The notes: generated by a model from the sequence alone, not told the origin. Shown: positions 12,939-25,048, counted from the stretch's first letter. The stretch is DNA of 64,000 nucleotides from Castor canadensis (GCF_047511655.1 NC_133395.1:68481910-68545909), one strand, 5' to 3'. Translations and numbers: made by a program.

Positions 12939-14646
12939 GAAGGAGAGAGAAGAGCAATGCTGGAGGTATCACAATACCCAACTTCAAACTATATTACAAA
13001 GCAATAGCAATAAAAACAGCATGGTACTGGCATAAAAACAGACATGAAGACCAGTGGAACAGAATAGAGAACCAGATACAAATCCACACATCTATGCCCA
13101 CATTATTTTTGACAAAGTCACCAAAAATATATGTTGGAGAAAAGACAGCCTCTTCAACAAATGTTGCTGGGAAAAGTGGTTATCCATCTGCAAGAAACTG
13201 AAACTAGATCCATCTTTATCACCCTGTATCAAATCAAAATGGATCAAGGACCTTAATATCAGACCCGAAACTCTGAAGTTAGTACAGAAAAGAGCAGGGA
13301 ATACTCTGGAAGTAATAGCTATAGGCAAGGACTTCCTCAATAGAACCCCAGCAGCTCAGCAACTGAGAGAAAGAATGGACAAATGGGACTTCATAAAACT
13401 AAAAGGCTTCTGCACAACAAAAGAAATGGTCTCTAAACTGAAGAGACCACCCACGGAGTGGGAGAAAATATTTGCCAGCTATACATTAGACAAAGGACTG
13501 ATAACCAGAATATATAGGGAACTTAAAAAATTAAACTCTCCCAAAATCAATGAACCAATAAAGAAGTGGGCAACCTAACTAAACAGAACTTTCTCAAAAG
13601 AAGAAATTCAAATGGCCAAAAACACATGAAAAAATGCTCACCATCTCTAGCCATAAAGGAAATGCAAATCAAAACCACATTAATATTTCACCTCACCCGT
13701 TAGAATAGCCATCATCAAAAACACCACCAACAACATGTGTTGGCGAGAATGTGGGGAAAAAGGAACCCTCATACACTGCTGGTGGGAATGCAAGCTAGTA
13801 CAACCACTCTGGAAAAAAATATGAAGGATTCTTAAAACACTAAACATAGATCTGCCATATAATCCAGCAATCCCACTCCTGGGGATAAACCCAAAGGAAT
13901 GCGACTCAGGTTACTCCAGAGGCACCTGCATACCCATGTTTATTGCAGCACTATTCACAATAGCCAAATTATGGAAACAGCCAAGATGCCCCACTACAGA
14001 CGAATGGATTAAGAAAATGTGGTACTTATACACAACGGAGTTTTACTCAACCATGAAGAAGAATGAAATATTATTCTCAAGTAAATGGATGGAACTGGAC
14101 AACATTATTCTGAGCAAGGTTAGCCAGTCTCAGAAGAACAAAAATCATATGTTCTCCCTCATATGTGGACTTTAGATCTAGGGCAAATGCAGCAATGTTG
14201 TTGGACTTGGGTCACATGCTAAGGGAAGAGCACATACGGGAGGTGTGGGGATAGGTAGAAAACCCAAAACATGAAAGTGTTTGATGTCTCCACTGTAGAG
14301 GAACTAATACAGAAACCTTAAAGCAACAGAAGTCAATATGGGAAGGGGATCAGGAACTAGTGAAGGTCAAGTAGAGATGAATCAACTTGGGTTGTAACAC
14401 ATTTGTACATGGAAGCAATGGTAGGAATCTCTCAGTATAGCTATCCTTATCTCAACTAACAAAAACACTTTTTCTTTCTTATTATTGCTTATGTCTTCTT
14501 TTCAACAAAATTAGAGATAAGGGCAGAACAGGTTCTGCCTGGAAGCGAGGGGGGTTGGGGGTGAGAGGGAGGGAGCAGGAGGAAGTGGGGAGAAATGGCC
14601 TAAGCAATGTATGCACATGTGAGTAAATGAATAAAAATTTTTTTAA
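12939..14646 (+). mobile_element. L1 LINE, 5'-truncated: ORF2 C-terminus and 3' UTR
   Basis: Starts mid-ORF2 and reads through the conserved C-terminal region, then a G-rich 3' UTR (ggggggttgggggtgagagg style near 14,550) and an A-rich end 'aataaaaatttttttaaaac'. A GAAC/GAAG tetranucleotide array follows. The length is typical of a 5'-truncated insertion. Lineage-specific by its 3' UTR, which I do not recognise by name. Confidence 0.85.
13054..13578 (+). pseudogene. L1 ORF2 C-terminal fragment
   Basis: A 174-codon open frame ([20 protein letters not shown]..., ending EPIKKWAT) matches the C-terminal part of L1 ORF2p, the reverse transcriptase/endonuclease of L1, beyond the catalytic domain. 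Familiar blocks are [29 protein letters not shown] and RPPTEWEKIF. The frame continues with breaks to 14,175, where a 79-codon piece (13,936-14,175) includes MFIAALFTIAKLWKQPRCPT, the usual 'CPTTDEWIKK' ending. It is not functional. Confidence 0.85.
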
Positions 14647-14679
14647 AACAAAACTGGAGAGAGGAGAAACAAAGAAGGA

Positions 14680-14742
14680 ACGAACGAACGAATGAAGGAA
14701 CGAATGAACGAAGGAAGGAACAAAGGAAGGAAGGAAGAGATG
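14680..14742 (+). repeat. GAAC/GAAG tetranucleotide array
   Basis: Interleaved (GAAC)n and (GAAG)n units in the purine-rich tail of the L1. Confidence 0.85.
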
Positions 14743-16014
14743 CCCTAGGACTTCAGTTTCTGCATGAAGTTAAAAGATAGTTTTAGACAAGACTTGGAGT
14801 TATAACTTAAAAACAAGCTTATTAAAAAATTCGAATCCCAGTTCACTTACAATCTCTGTGCAGCAATCACTTAATTTGAGATTTACTCTTTTTCCAAGAA
14901 ATTTAAAAAAAAAATAGCTACCTTACAAGATAACTCTAAATAGTAATTGAAATAAGGTAAACAGTGCACCTAACAGAGGACTTGGACAATAAAAGCTTCT
15001 CAAAAAATTCTCCTTCTTTGTGTCTTTACCATTAACCTTCTTATACTCTCTGTGCCCTGAACCAACCTTCAGCAATGAGAATGCACTTTTAGTTTCAAAC
15101 TTGAGAACCTCCTTTCAAGTAACAAAAGGAATTACAATCTACCACATAAAGACAGAAGACAACAAAACATTTTATATTTTAAAATCAGTGGCTCAAAAAA
15201 AGTATTCACGTTTTTCCGTAGAAAACTTTTTCTTAGCATACTTATAGTTTCTTACTAGTCTCTTTGTATCTCTTTCTTCTCTCTCTCCCTCCCTCACACA
15301 TACACACAAGCACACATTTGAAGTATGCAGAAATAAATATGTAGAAATACAACCACACATTTTCCAAATGTGCCACATTATCAGTTCTGTATTTCTCTGA
15401 CCTCCAACTTTGAATTCCCTAGGAACTACAAAAAGAGAGACTACCCCACCCATCAAAAGGTCATGTTGAGTGATTCCAAGGAATAGTAGAACACCCGTAC
15501 TGAATCCAAGTTATTAACTGCCAAATTTTTAACTCCTGGCTACAGTTCCCAACATAATGACATCATTTAGAAACCTAGTTTAGGCACAGGAGAATCATAG
15601 GACTTAAAACTCTATGTGCCCCAAGATGTAAAATAGTAATGGAAAAACCCAGGCAAATGATAAATTGTACAGAAATCAAAAGAGAAAAGTTTGGAAATGG
15701 CAACTATATCCTTTTAAACCAAAAAGGGAGAAGAAGGAAGAATATTTATTCCAATAATGTATAAGGGTGGGCCCTTCTAGGTCATTCTCACTCTTCTCAT
15801 TCTTCACCCCTCCTCTGGTACCATGAGACCTACTAGGAGAACAGAGCAACTAAGTACAGTGTTAAGTTTGAACATAGACCTTTTTATCCAACCTAACAGT
15901 ATCATCACTATTACCCACAATACTTGTACACATATGGACTTGCTTATATGTACCTTGAAAAAAAAGCTTCCCAGAGCTTTCCAATGCATATCCTTGGGTG
16001 GGGGAAGAAAGAGG
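14743..16014. other. Intergenic, mostly unassigned
   Basis: AT-rich with one CT/CA microsatellite. No gene or named repeat seen. Confidence 0.4.
15271..15320 (+). repeat. CT then CA microsatellite
   Basis: (CT)n with CCTC interruptions followed by a short (CA)n. The 87-codon minus frame over it is an artefact. Confidence 0.8.
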
Positions 16015-16215
16015 ATGAGTCAGGGTCTCCCAGTTCACCTATAATCTCTGTGCTGGCCTCAAACCTGCAATCTTTCTGCTCATCCTCCTGAGTACTGGCA
16101 TTACAGGTGTGTACCACTATGGCCCACTCCCAGTACATTTCTTTGAATCCTTTTTTTTCAGTATTGGGAATTGAACTCAAGGCATCATGTTTGTTAGGCA
16201 ATCCCACTCACTGAT
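16015..16215 (-). repeat. B1-like plus ID-like SINE, antisense
   Basis: 'gtgctggcctcaaacctgca', 'gcattacaggtgtgtaccac' and then 'gggaattgaactcaaggcat'. Confidence 0.7.
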
Positions 16216-16239
16216 CTGAGATTGACTCAAAAGTTCTAG

Positions 16240-16425
16240 ATGAGGTCTGGTGTGTGAAACCCTGTAATTCTAGCTAATCAGGAGACTGAGGCAGGAGGAT
16301 CATGGTTCAAGGTCAGCCCAGGCAAAAGTTATTGGGACCCTATCTCAAAAATAAACTTAAAAAATGCACTTGGGGCATGGCTTAAGTGAGGCCATGAGTT
16401 TAATCCCCAATACCATTAAAAAAAT
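16240..16425 (+). repeat. B1-like/ID-like fusion SINE
   Basis: 'gagactgaggcaggaggatc', 'gaccctatctcaaaaataaa' and 'gagtttaatccccaatacca'. Confidence 0.75.
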
Positions 16426-17365
16426 CTAGATGAAATTATTTTTACAAGCAAATCTCATATTTACCTTTAAAATCTCATATGGCAAATATCAGTTATTGCT
16501 GTTACAGAAAGAAAACAGTGAAACAACACAAATCCAAAAAAATCGAATCATACAAAATGATGTACATCTACTCATAATTATATTCTATCCTTATACATTT
16601 TCTGATATGTAAAACCCATCTGGGCATGGCTGTCTCCATACAAGTAAGAGGCCACAGTCATGTTTCAGCACAGTTCACTCACATCTCCAGTCATACATTC
16701 ATTCATTTATTCACTTATGAGCAACTACAACATGACTAATATTATTCTAGTTATTAGTTATTGGAGTGGTATGAGTGAGCAAAAGAGATGAAAATCCCCA
16801 TAGTCGAGGAATTTACATTCTAGAGAGAGCAAAGAAATATGCAAGCTAAATTACTTGGATTAGTATATGATAATTGCTATGGAGAAATATAACACAGTGA
16901 AGGATAAGGAGTATTGTGCATAGACACAAATATAAACAAAGCATTCAGAGAACACTTTGCGCCAAAAAAAAAAAAGACAGAGTTGAAGGCCATTTCAGCA
17001 AGGACAAAATTTCTGAGGCAAGTATGCACCCAAGTATTTGAGAATGGTAGGAGGATCAAGAATCCATAAGGCTGGGGGATAGGGAAATAGATGAGGTCAA
17101 AGAATTTGAGGTGAAAGGGAGGAAACTTGGACTTCACTGTGAATGAAATGAACAACTGTCACGAAGTTTTCAGCAAAACTTGACATGACCCCCAGGCTCA
17201 ATGGGATTCCTCTGACTGCTGTGTACGAAATGGAAGGAAGGATCGGAAGGTTAGAAACAGAAAGCCCATCTAGGCTGGACCACAGCAATCTAGGTAGTCA
17301 GGTGCTTATAGTTAGAAGCAGGCTGGGAAAGGATAAGAATTTATTGAATTCTGAGTTTATTTGAA
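16426..17365. other. Possible old interspersed repeat at 16.8-17.3 kb
   Basis: Text such as 'ggccatttcagcaaggacaa aatttctgaggcaag' and 'agatgaggtcaaagaatttg' recalls a mammal-wide repeat with 'aggcctgaggcag' style text, also hinted at near 22.2, 30.7 and 43.9 kb. I cannot name it. Confidence 0.3.
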
Positions 17366-17700
17366 AGTGGAGTTAAGCGGCTCATTCCTCTTAATCGTAG
17401 CTACTTGGGAAGTGGAGACAGGAAGATCATGGTTTGAGATCAGCCTGGGCAAAAAGTTATTGAACCTCTATCTCAAAAAACAAGCAGTGCAGTGGTACAC
17501 ATCTGTAATGACAGCTGCTTGGTAAGCAGAGGTAGGAATAACACAGTCTGAGTCTGGCCTGGACAAAAGCATGAGACTCTACCTGAAAAATAAACTAAAG
17601 CAAAAAAGGATGGGGCAATGGCTCAGGTGGTACAGCACTTGCAAGCTAATGAGAAAGGCCCTGAGTTCAAACCCTGATACTATAACAAAAAAAAAGAAAA
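17366..17700 (+). repeat. Composite SINE: two B1-like units and one ID-like unit
   Basis: 'gcggctcattcctcttaatc', then 'ggtacacatctgtaatgaca', then 'ggggcaatggctcaggtggt' with 'gagttcaaaccctgatacta'. Confidence 0.75.
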
Positions 17701-18239
17701 ATGATTTTTAAAAAAGAAGAACGAAGTATAAAAGAAAAGCAGAGCTAATAGTCTTTTTTTATTTATGAAAAATAAGTCAAAACATGGCTTTATGATGTTT
17801 GGGTTGAGTATTCAGGAGGAAGTTACCATAAATTAAGGTGGGGGAAGATCTTGGCAGGGCCTGTTTCAAGCAGGGCAAGAACAGGACTTCAAGTTAAGTG
17901 TCAGTGTCAGATGTCTATAAGATATAGATGCTGTAATGTGGGATTAAGAGGCTGCCCATGGTCATGTCCAATAGGCAGCAGTGAGAATTTGGCTAATTTT
18001 CTATCATAGCTTTTCCTCCAAGAGGTCCTTTTGCAGTCTCTTTTGCCCTTTAGCCCATTCCAAATATTTCCCCCTTCCCTCACTGAGGGGATTAAGATAG
18101 CACCAATATTTTTAAAGCCGATTCTGTCTATATTTAAGATATCCTCTGTGCTTTGCTTATGAAGATATTCAGCAATACCATGAAAGCTAATGCACAATAA
18201 GGGGCAAGAAGACAATTTTTAAAGAGACTAATGTTTCTA
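17701..18239. other. Intergenic, unassigned
   Basis: No feature recognised. The 102-codon minus frame at 17,907-18,215 has no recognisable domain. Confidence 0.35.
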
Positions 18240-18430
18240 CCAAAGCCAATCTCCAAGCAAGAACAGCTTGTTTTAAATTAGATGGTGATTTTTACATGAG
18301 TATGGGTAAAGATTTGTTCTCATTTTCAGTATTCAAAGACACAGAGTTGCACCCTGTCTAACAGTAATGTATGTTCCAAATATGAGGAGCAAAAACATAT
18401 ACATGCTGATGGAATTCTATTAGCATTCTG
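18240..18430 (+). repeat. Diverged direct duplication, copy 1
   Basis: Aligns with 18,783-18,985: caatctccaa/caacctccaa, aagaacag/aagaacac, taaagatttgttct/caaagatttgtcct, gatggaattctatt/gatggaaaaaattg. Not a repeat family that I recognise. Confidence 0.65.
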
Positions 18431-18782
18431 TCTCCAGAAAGAGAAAAAATCTGGCAGTCAACATTCAAGGAAATCTTTGAAGTAAGTTCATTGGGAAAAC
18501 AGCTGTGGCTGAAACATTGCCATCATGAAGACCACTAGTTAGTGCAAGGCATTTGCATAATCAGTGTTATAAGTTCAAACTATTCCCTGGGTTTGTTATT
18601 GAACTAATGCATTTTGGCTGCTGTATCTTGTGGTTTACAAATCATCAAGAGCTTGGAACATCCACAGTTATATGAAGAGCCAAAAAAGATGTCATTCTCC
18701 ACATTACAAACAGGGCTTATTAGGAACAAATATAAATATGATGAGCAAAAAAGCAAGCCACTAGCCTTGTCTGCAGATCTGA

Positions 18783-18985
18783 ATGGGCCAACCTCCAACA
18801 AGGAGCAGAGGAAGAACACCCTGCTCAATAGCAGATGATGATTCTAGAATGTGTACAGGCAAAGATTTGTCCTAATGTTTAGTACTCAGAGACCCACAGT
18901 GTGCATTCTCACCAGCAGTAGCATACATTCTAAGTATGCAGAGAAAAATATGTGCAAGTTGATGGAAAAAATTGAATATTATCAA
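18783..18985 (+). repeat. Diverged direct duplication, copy 2
   Basis: Partner of 18,240-18,430 in the same orientation, about 540 bases away. The match fades on both sides. It contains a 73-codon frame (18,851-19,072) with no recognised homology. Confidence 0.65.
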
Positions 18986-19439
18986 TCACTCCATCTCCTG
19001 CATAAAAGCTGGCTCCCTGTACACCTTTTAACAAAAATGGAAGGGAGATATATCCTTTCTGGTTCCAAGTAGATTCCTCCAACTTGTTTGCTCTTTTATT
19101 TGAGGGAATTCCCATCTGAACAAGATTATCTACTCTTTCCATCATGCAATTATGCTATTTAAATACAGAATACTTGATTATAGAATAACACAAGCAGTTT
19201 TTACAATTAGTCTCATGTCTGAAAAGGCAAGTTTTGGAGTCTGAACAATCTGTTGCAGATTTCAGACAGTTATTATCTTCAGACAACCTCACTATATGTG
19301 GTTAATGAGTCAATGTTTCTGTTCCCTTCAAAATGAATGAGAATCACAATCACCATTTCAACAGAGCAGGGGACACTGCCTAAGAGCTCATTCTCTGTGG
19401 TCAGAGCTCCATTCCAGACACACTCTGTTTCTTATGAGC

Positions 19440-19568
19440 AAGAATGACATGGGCCCCAGATTCATTTCTATAAAATTAGGTCGATAATAGGACTTACCAG
19501 TTGTCTGTTTTGTGGGTCAAATGACAAATGGCATTTGGCATTATGACTGGCAAATAATAAATGCTGGA
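19440..19568 (+). repeat. MIR
   Basis: 'gacatgggccccagattcat' with 'ataggacttaccagttgtct' and 'actggcaaataataaatgct' follow MIR order. Confidence 0.5.
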
Positions 19569-19596
19569 TTGAAAAGACCCATTCCTGAACCAAGGG

Positions 19597-19675
19597 CTAA
19601 GGGTATGGCTGAAGTGGTAGAGCCACTAGCCTAACCATGCATAAGGCTCTGGATTCAATCCCCAATACCACAAGA
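19597..19675 (+). repeat. ID-like SINE
   Basis: 'gggctaagggtatggctgaa' and 'ggattcaatccccaatacca', with an AG-rich tail. Confidence 0.75.
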
Positions 19676-19723
19676 AGGACAAGGAGAAGAAGGAGGAGGA
19701 GGAAGATGATGTAGAAGAGAAAT

Positions 19724-19935
19724 GCAGCTTGGTACAGTGGCTCACACCTGTAATTCCAGCTATTTGGGAGGCAGAGATTAGGAGGATTGTAGTTTGAAAC
19801 CAGCCAAAGCAAAAAGTTACTGAGACTTCCATCCCAACAAATAATCTGAATGTAGTTGGGTATACCTGTAATTCCAACTACATAAGAGTCATAGATAGCA
19901 GGATCTCAGTCTAGAGCCACCTAAAGAACAAAATA
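19724..19935 (+). repeat. Tandem B1-like SINE units
   Basis: 'ggtacagtggctcacacctg' and a second 'gggtatacctgtaattccaa'. Minus-strand frames of 71-83 codons are by-products. Confidence 0.7.
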
Positions 19936-20544
19936 AAAAAGAGTACAAATGAAGGTTCATATACAAATAGTCTAAATATTTGAAGGCAGAAAGTCAATGA
20001 ACTACTAATTAAAGTGCTTTACATTATCTTTCAGATAGTCCTATAATGCCCCAGGATCCTTCCAGTTCCAAGCCAGAGCATGGTAGTTAGAAGAAGAGCC
20101 AGCAACTAAAGCCTAGCTATATCTTGAGTCTAGGGGAGTCCACACCAGTGATGCGGATGACACATAGAATGACAGAGACTCAGTCAATCAGACTGGAAGA
20201 CGTTTGGGTCTAAAATCCCAGGGTCCCAGGTGCCCATGAATTTTCTTGGCCCTAAAGAGCCTACCCCATAAGCAAGAGGATTCAAGCAGGCCTCTAAAGT
20301 GTGGTAACCAGAGAAGAATGTCTCCAAACAAGGTGTAGAAGTTCTAAGTATTATTTTGAGTGAGAAAATTATTATCTGTTATAGATAATAATTAAAAGAT
20401 GAAACAAAATAATGATAGTATGACATTGAATAACAAGTCTCTGACTACCCAGTTAGGACATTCTGTCCAAAATAAAAAGGCAACCACAATATTATTTTAT
20501 ATGTGTGTTATCATGTATATATAAAAATTCATACAACCTATACA

Positions 20545-20903
20545 CGTTATGGACTGAACTGTGTCATTCCCAAATTCAAATGTTGAATTCCTAGCTACCA
20601 ATGTGACCTCTATTTGGACACTGTGAGATCAAGGTTAAATGAGGCCAGAAGTATGGGGTTCTAAGCTCATACCTCTAATGTCCTTACAAGAAGAGGAAGA
20701 GACACCAAGGATGTGCACATCCAGAGCAAAGGACATGTGAGGACACAGCAAGAAGGTAGTCATCTGTAAGATAAGGAGAGAGACAGAAACCAAGCATACA
20801 GGCAACTTGGGATTTCCAGGCTCCAGAACCATGAAAGGTAATTGTAATTGTCTGAGCAACTCAGCCTGTGGTATTTCATTATGGCATCCCTAGCAAAGTA
20901 ATA
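20545..20903 (+). repeat. MaLR-like or related old mammalian LTR
   Basis: 'ttatggactgaactgtgtca', 'ttacaagaagaggaagagac', 'catgtgaggacacagcaaga', 'ctccagaaccatgaaa' and 'tgtggtatttcattatggca' give a complete order from end to end. Family uncertain. Confidence 0.6.
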
Positions 20904-21167
20904 TATAGAAATCTCAGAAACAGTTGGCTAGTTTTATTTCAAATTATTATTGAGCTAGTATTGTCACCATAATTTATAACAGTCATTTGTTTCAGTTCCT
21001 CTACAGAATCTGAGAACAAAATTAATCTCTTAAATGCAAAGAAAAGCAATTTATATCTGTATCTCCCCCAAGAATCCTTATGCATAAAGTGACCTAGAAT
21101 TTATCCTCTAAACTGGAACACTTTTGTGAAAGGGGATAGTATTAATAATTATACAAGGAAAAATATA

Positions 21168-21250
21168 GCTCAGGAGGCTGAGGCAGGAGGATCATGAGTT
21201 CCAAGCCAGTATAAGCTACACAATAAGACCCTGTCTCAAAAGAAAAGAAT
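21168..21250 (+). repeat. B1-like SINE fragment
   Basis: 'caggaggctgaggcaggagg' and 'aagaccctgtctcaaaaga'. Confidence 0.7.
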
Positions 21251-21384
21251 TAAAATATAAATTGGGACTGGTCCACAGCTAAAGCAGTTGATCACTATTC
21301 TTACAGATCCCATTCATTCATTTCATTTTCATTAACATTCATTGAAAGCATACCAAGCACTAAAGTGACAAAAAAAATGAAAAT

Positions 21385-21530
21385 CAAGTGGGCACAGTGT
21401 GGTATACCTATAACCCCAGTTCCTTGGAAGATGGAGGCAAGAGGATCACGAGTTCAAGAGCAGCCTGGTCAATTTAGCGAGATCCTATCTCAAAGAGAGA
21501 GAGAGACAGAGACAGAGAGAGAGAGATGTG
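21385..21530 (+). repeat. B1-like SINE with GA-rich tail
   Basis: 'gggcacagtgtggtatacct' and 'gatcctatctcaaagagaga'; the tail is a (GA)n microsatellite. Confidence 0.75.
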
Positions 21531-21557
21531 ATTGAAGGTCTTTGTCTTTTCTTGACT

Positions 21558-21601
21558 TTTCCTTCTAAACACTTATGTCTTTCCTTCTAAACACTTATGT
21601 C
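21558..21601 (+). repeat. 22-bp unit in tandem, two perfect copies
   Basis: The unit starting TTTCCTTCTAAACAC occupies 21,558-21,579 and 21,580-21,601 without difference, a recent duplication. Confidence 0.9.
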
Positions 21602-21611
21602 TTAGCAAGTG

Positions 21612-21802
21612 ACTAACATGATGTATCTCACATCTGTAATGTTAAACTACTTGGGAGGCAGAAATCAGGAGGCTCATGGTTCAAGCCAGCCGCAGCAAAT
21701 AGTTCATGAGATGCTATCTCAAAAAAAGAATTGGTGGAGTGGCTCGAGAGGTAGAGAATCGGCCTAGTGTGAGGCTGAGTTCAAACCCTAGTACCTCAAA
21801 AT
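21612..21802 (+). repeat. B1-like/ID-like fusion SINE
   Basis: 'acttgggaggcagaaatcag' then 'ttggtggagtggctcgagag' and 'gagttcaaaccctagtacct'. Confidence 0.75.
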
Positions 21803-22712
21803 AAGTGAATGTACAGCTAGATAGATAGATATAAATAATAAGGTCTAATCATTAACAAATGATTAATGTTCAGATGAAAATATTGATATCCACTGTTTAC
21901 CACCATATTATTTTAAATGAAGTGACTATGTATACCATGTTCCTTGAAGACGACATCAACAAAAGAAGCAATCTGTCATTTGTAAATTTTCTTGTTCTAA
22001 AGAAAGCAGTAGACATAAATTTATAGATATAAATTATATAAATAAAAGTTATTTTATACCAAAAATTTAATGAAAACCATATCATCTCTGCACTCAAAGA
22101 ACTTATGACCAATATAGAAAGGAAAGAATGAATTTCTGTACATTTTAATCACATACTGCAATGACTTCTATAGAAACACATGTTCTAAAAAAAGCAAGCT
22201 CAGTTAAGTAATCAAGTGAAGTTTGGAAGACAGGGAAGACGGAATGTCTGGAGGAGACTGCTTCTAAGAAACAATATTTGAGCAGAAAATACTGTACAGG
22301 AAGCTGTGTGGCCTTTAAGAGTTGGGTAGTTTAAGTAAGAGAAGAGCAAGTGCAAGAGCAAGGCAGGGTATGCAAACACATGATCTCCACTCCACCTTTA
22401 CAGTGTCTGAATGTAGAAGTATTAGAGAGTGTAATAGGACTGAAACAATAAGACTTAATATGACTATACTGCTTTATAATGCCAAAGTCAATGCAGCTGT
22501 TTGAGAAACACAAGTTCTTTTCTAAAACGTTGGTAGCTACCTGTGTTAAAATTAAGTGAACCTATTCATCCTCTCCTCATTCCCTACTACCACGTGCCAA
22601 GTTGCAATGAGAGCAAGTCCCCAAGTGACTGTAACACATGCTGGAGTTTGAAGGGGCCCACATAATCATATTCCTCCTCTCTAAATTTTGAATCACTCAA
22701 GCAATATGGTGG

Positions 22713-22800
22713 AGGGACTGGGGGCATAGTTCAGTGGTAGAGTGCTTGCCTAGCACATGTGAGGCCCTGGGTTCCATTCCAAGCACCACAAAAAGAAAAT
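22713..22800 (+). repeat. ID-like SINE, well preserved
   Basis: 'gggggcatagttcagtggta', 'gtgcttgcctagcacatgtg' and 'gggttccattccaagcacc', close to the classic rodent ID element. Confidence 0.85.
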
Positions 22801-23448
22801 AAAAAGGACAGGAGTCAAAATATGGTCTTTATTGTTGAAAAAATTATTATTGACACCTCATTTGGAAATATGATAGAATGACATTTGTCGCTTTATTTTA
22901 ACACACAGCCAGCAAAAAGAAAAATCTAGACTAAGTCTGAGATATTTTCCTACCTAGAGACTTTACAAAGCTTAATATCAGTAAGATCAATGTCAGTAAT
23001 ATCAATGAGGTCATAGTCATAGGTTAACTATTATAAGATTGATGAACAAATTCAATTTCCTATGACAAATGAAATTTATAACTTTAGTGTGCCAACACAA
23101 TTTTCTACAACAAATATTTGAATATGCCTGGAGGCTAACAAAGTCTTCATATTACAAGTAATAATGTTAGAAACTTAAAAATAAAATTCTACATTTCTTT
23201 AATCTTCTTTATCTGAAATGAAATTGTAAATATCAGCCTTACACTCTGAATTCTTAAAGCACTTATGTCAACAAGGTTTATTCTCATTCTGTGTTTCTTT
23301 TGTTGTAAACAAAGTTGAACTTGGCTCAAGTCAAACAAAACAGCTGAATAATTCCAGACTTACCCTACTGGAGCAGGACTTGACAATATGACTTGTTTAC
23401 CTTGAAGAAGAAAAAGCTACAGAAGACCTGAAGACAGAAAGACCCAGA

Positions 23449-23608
23449 GTGAGAGAAAGTAACAGGAAGAGAATAAGGGAAAGAGAAAAAGAGGAGGCAA
23501 GGGGAGAGATGAGGAGAAGGGGAAAGGGGGAGAGGGAGTGAGAGGGGGAGAGGAAGGGGAGAGAAAGAGAGAGAGATGGAGAAAAACAGAGAGAGACAGA
23601 GAGAGAGC
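23449..23608 (+). repeat. Purine-rich (GA/GGA) tract
   Basis: Roughly 160 bases of mainly G and A with few pyrimidines. Frames of 62 and 105 codons on the two strands are low-complexity by-products. Confidence 0.85.
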
Positions 23609-24034
23609 TCCAACAAGTCAGAGGCTAGGGTTATACACTGAGCCTCAGGAAAGGTTAGGTGTCCAATGGTGTCCAGCCTCATCAGAAATGTTAAGATGCC
23701 ACATTCTGAAGGAGAAGATATGGTAGAAGTATATAGAAAGAATGAACGTTTGTTCCCAAGTGAGTGCTTCTAAATTCGCGAATGTGTTGGTAGATGTTCT
23801 TATTTTATAACTAGTAGGAACTTGGGAAATGGAGATAGAGAAGCCAGCAGAAGGAGAAGAGGTAGCCAGAAAGATAGGAGAAGCAAAGGTAATATTTCAA
23901 AAACAGTTTAAACAGAAGAACTTGTATAAGTCACCAAATACTACAATGTCTATAACCATAATAAACATTGTATGCTAGGAGCTCCTACCTGTCAGGTACC
24001 ATGTAGCCTGGGCAGCTCTCCCTGACCTCAAAAG

Positions 24035-24125
24035 AGAAAGTACTATCATTCCCACTTCTCAGTGAAGAAAACTGAGGTTAAAGCAACAGAGATGAGATTT
24101 GAACTGATTTCTTTCTGGCTATGGA
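24035..24125 (-). repeat. MIR, antisense
   Basis: 'attcccacttctcagtgaag aaaactgaggtta' and 'gagatttgaactgatttc' match the antisense core. Confidence 0.55.
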
Positions 24126-24239
24126 GTTTATTATCTTTCCCCAGTTACTTGGAGTTTCAATAGTGCTGGAGGAAGACAGAGAATTGAAGACCTGGGGTTA
24201 TTAGTCTTAATTCTACAAAGAATTGGAAAGATTTAGTGC

Positions 24240-24655
24240 ATTAATAGGTATACTAGGGTTTCCAGACAAATGGAACCAACAGGATGTATATACGTAGGAA
24301 GCAATTTATTTTAAGCGATTCACTTACATTATTGTGGTGGCTTGGCAAATCCAAACACCTGCAGGGTAGATGAGCAGGCTGGAGACCCAGGGAAGAGTAT
24401 CAGGCTGAGTCTGGAGACAGTCTGTTGGTAGAATTTCTTTTTCGCTCAGAAAAGACCAATCTTGGTTTTATTCACGTTTTCAACTGATTAGAGGAGGCCC
24501 ACCCACAATATGGAGGATAATCCATTTTAACAATTTAAATGTTAATCTCATCCAAAAATCACCTTCTTAGAAACATCTAGGATGAAGTTTGACAAAAAAA
24601 ATCTACACACTATGACCCAGGCAAGTTGAGACAAAACTAGTCATCACAATAGGAA
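24240..24655 (-). repeat. Old mammalian LTR/LINE remnant
   Basis: 'ctagggtttccagacaaatg', 'gaggcccacccacaatatgg', 'aaacatctaggatgaagttt' and 'caagttgagacaaaac' match a mammal-wide repeat that I cannot name. Confidence 0.45.
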
Positions 24656-24675
24656 GTTTCCAAATATTCCTCTGT

Positions 24676-24765
24676 GGACTGGCAAGTGGGTCAAGCAGTA
24701 CAGCGCCTGCCTAGCAAGCATGAGGCCCCGAGTTCAAACACCAATGTCACCAAAACAAAAAAAAG
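24676..24765 (+). repeat. ID-like SINE
   Basis: 'gactggcaagtgggtcaagc', 'gcgcctgcctagcaagcatg' and 'gagttcaaacaccaatgtca'. Confidence 0.8.
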
Positions 24766-24774
24766 ATTGAAAAG

Positions 24775-24960
24775 TCAGGAGCTGGTGGCTCACTCCTGTA
24801 ATCCTAGCTAATAAGGAGGCAGAGATCAGGGAGGACTGAGGTTTAAAGCCAGTCCTTGGCAAAGGGCAAATTGTTCTCAAGACCCTATCTTGAAAAGGGG
24901 CTGGTGGAGTGGCTCAGAGTGTAGGCCTAAGTTCAAACCCCAGTACTGAGAAAAAAGAAG
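24775..24960 (+). repeat. B1-like/ID-like fusion SINE
   Basis: 'gctggtggctcactcctgta', then 'ggggctggtggagtggctca' and 'agttcaaaccccagtactga'. Confidence 0.8.
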
Positions 24961-25044
24961 AAGAAGGAAGGAATACCCTTGAATTGGCCCACATTTTTCC
25001 TAATGGTTTTCTCCTTATGCCTTGAGTCTCAAGATGTCTTACGA

Positions 25045-25048
25045 GTGG

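Larger units (their letters stand above)
18986..20544. other. Intergenic, partly assigned
   Basis: Besides the MIR and SINEs at 19.4-19.9 kb, nothing is recognised. 19,940-20,540 is AT-rich. Confidence 0.35.
21803..24239. other. Intergenic, mostly unassigned
   Basis: Only the ID-like SINE at 22.7 kb, the purine tract at 23.5 kb and a MIR at 24.0 kb are clear. The AT-rich rest is unassigned. Confidence 0.35.

Noticed and set aside
13054-14175. A possible host gene with a 174-codon frame
   Set aside because: The text is the C-terminal part of L1 ORF2, followed by an L1 3' UTR.
23365-23682. 105-codon minus-strand frame rich in Leu/Ser/Pro
   Set aside because: It translates the complement of a GA-rich tract.
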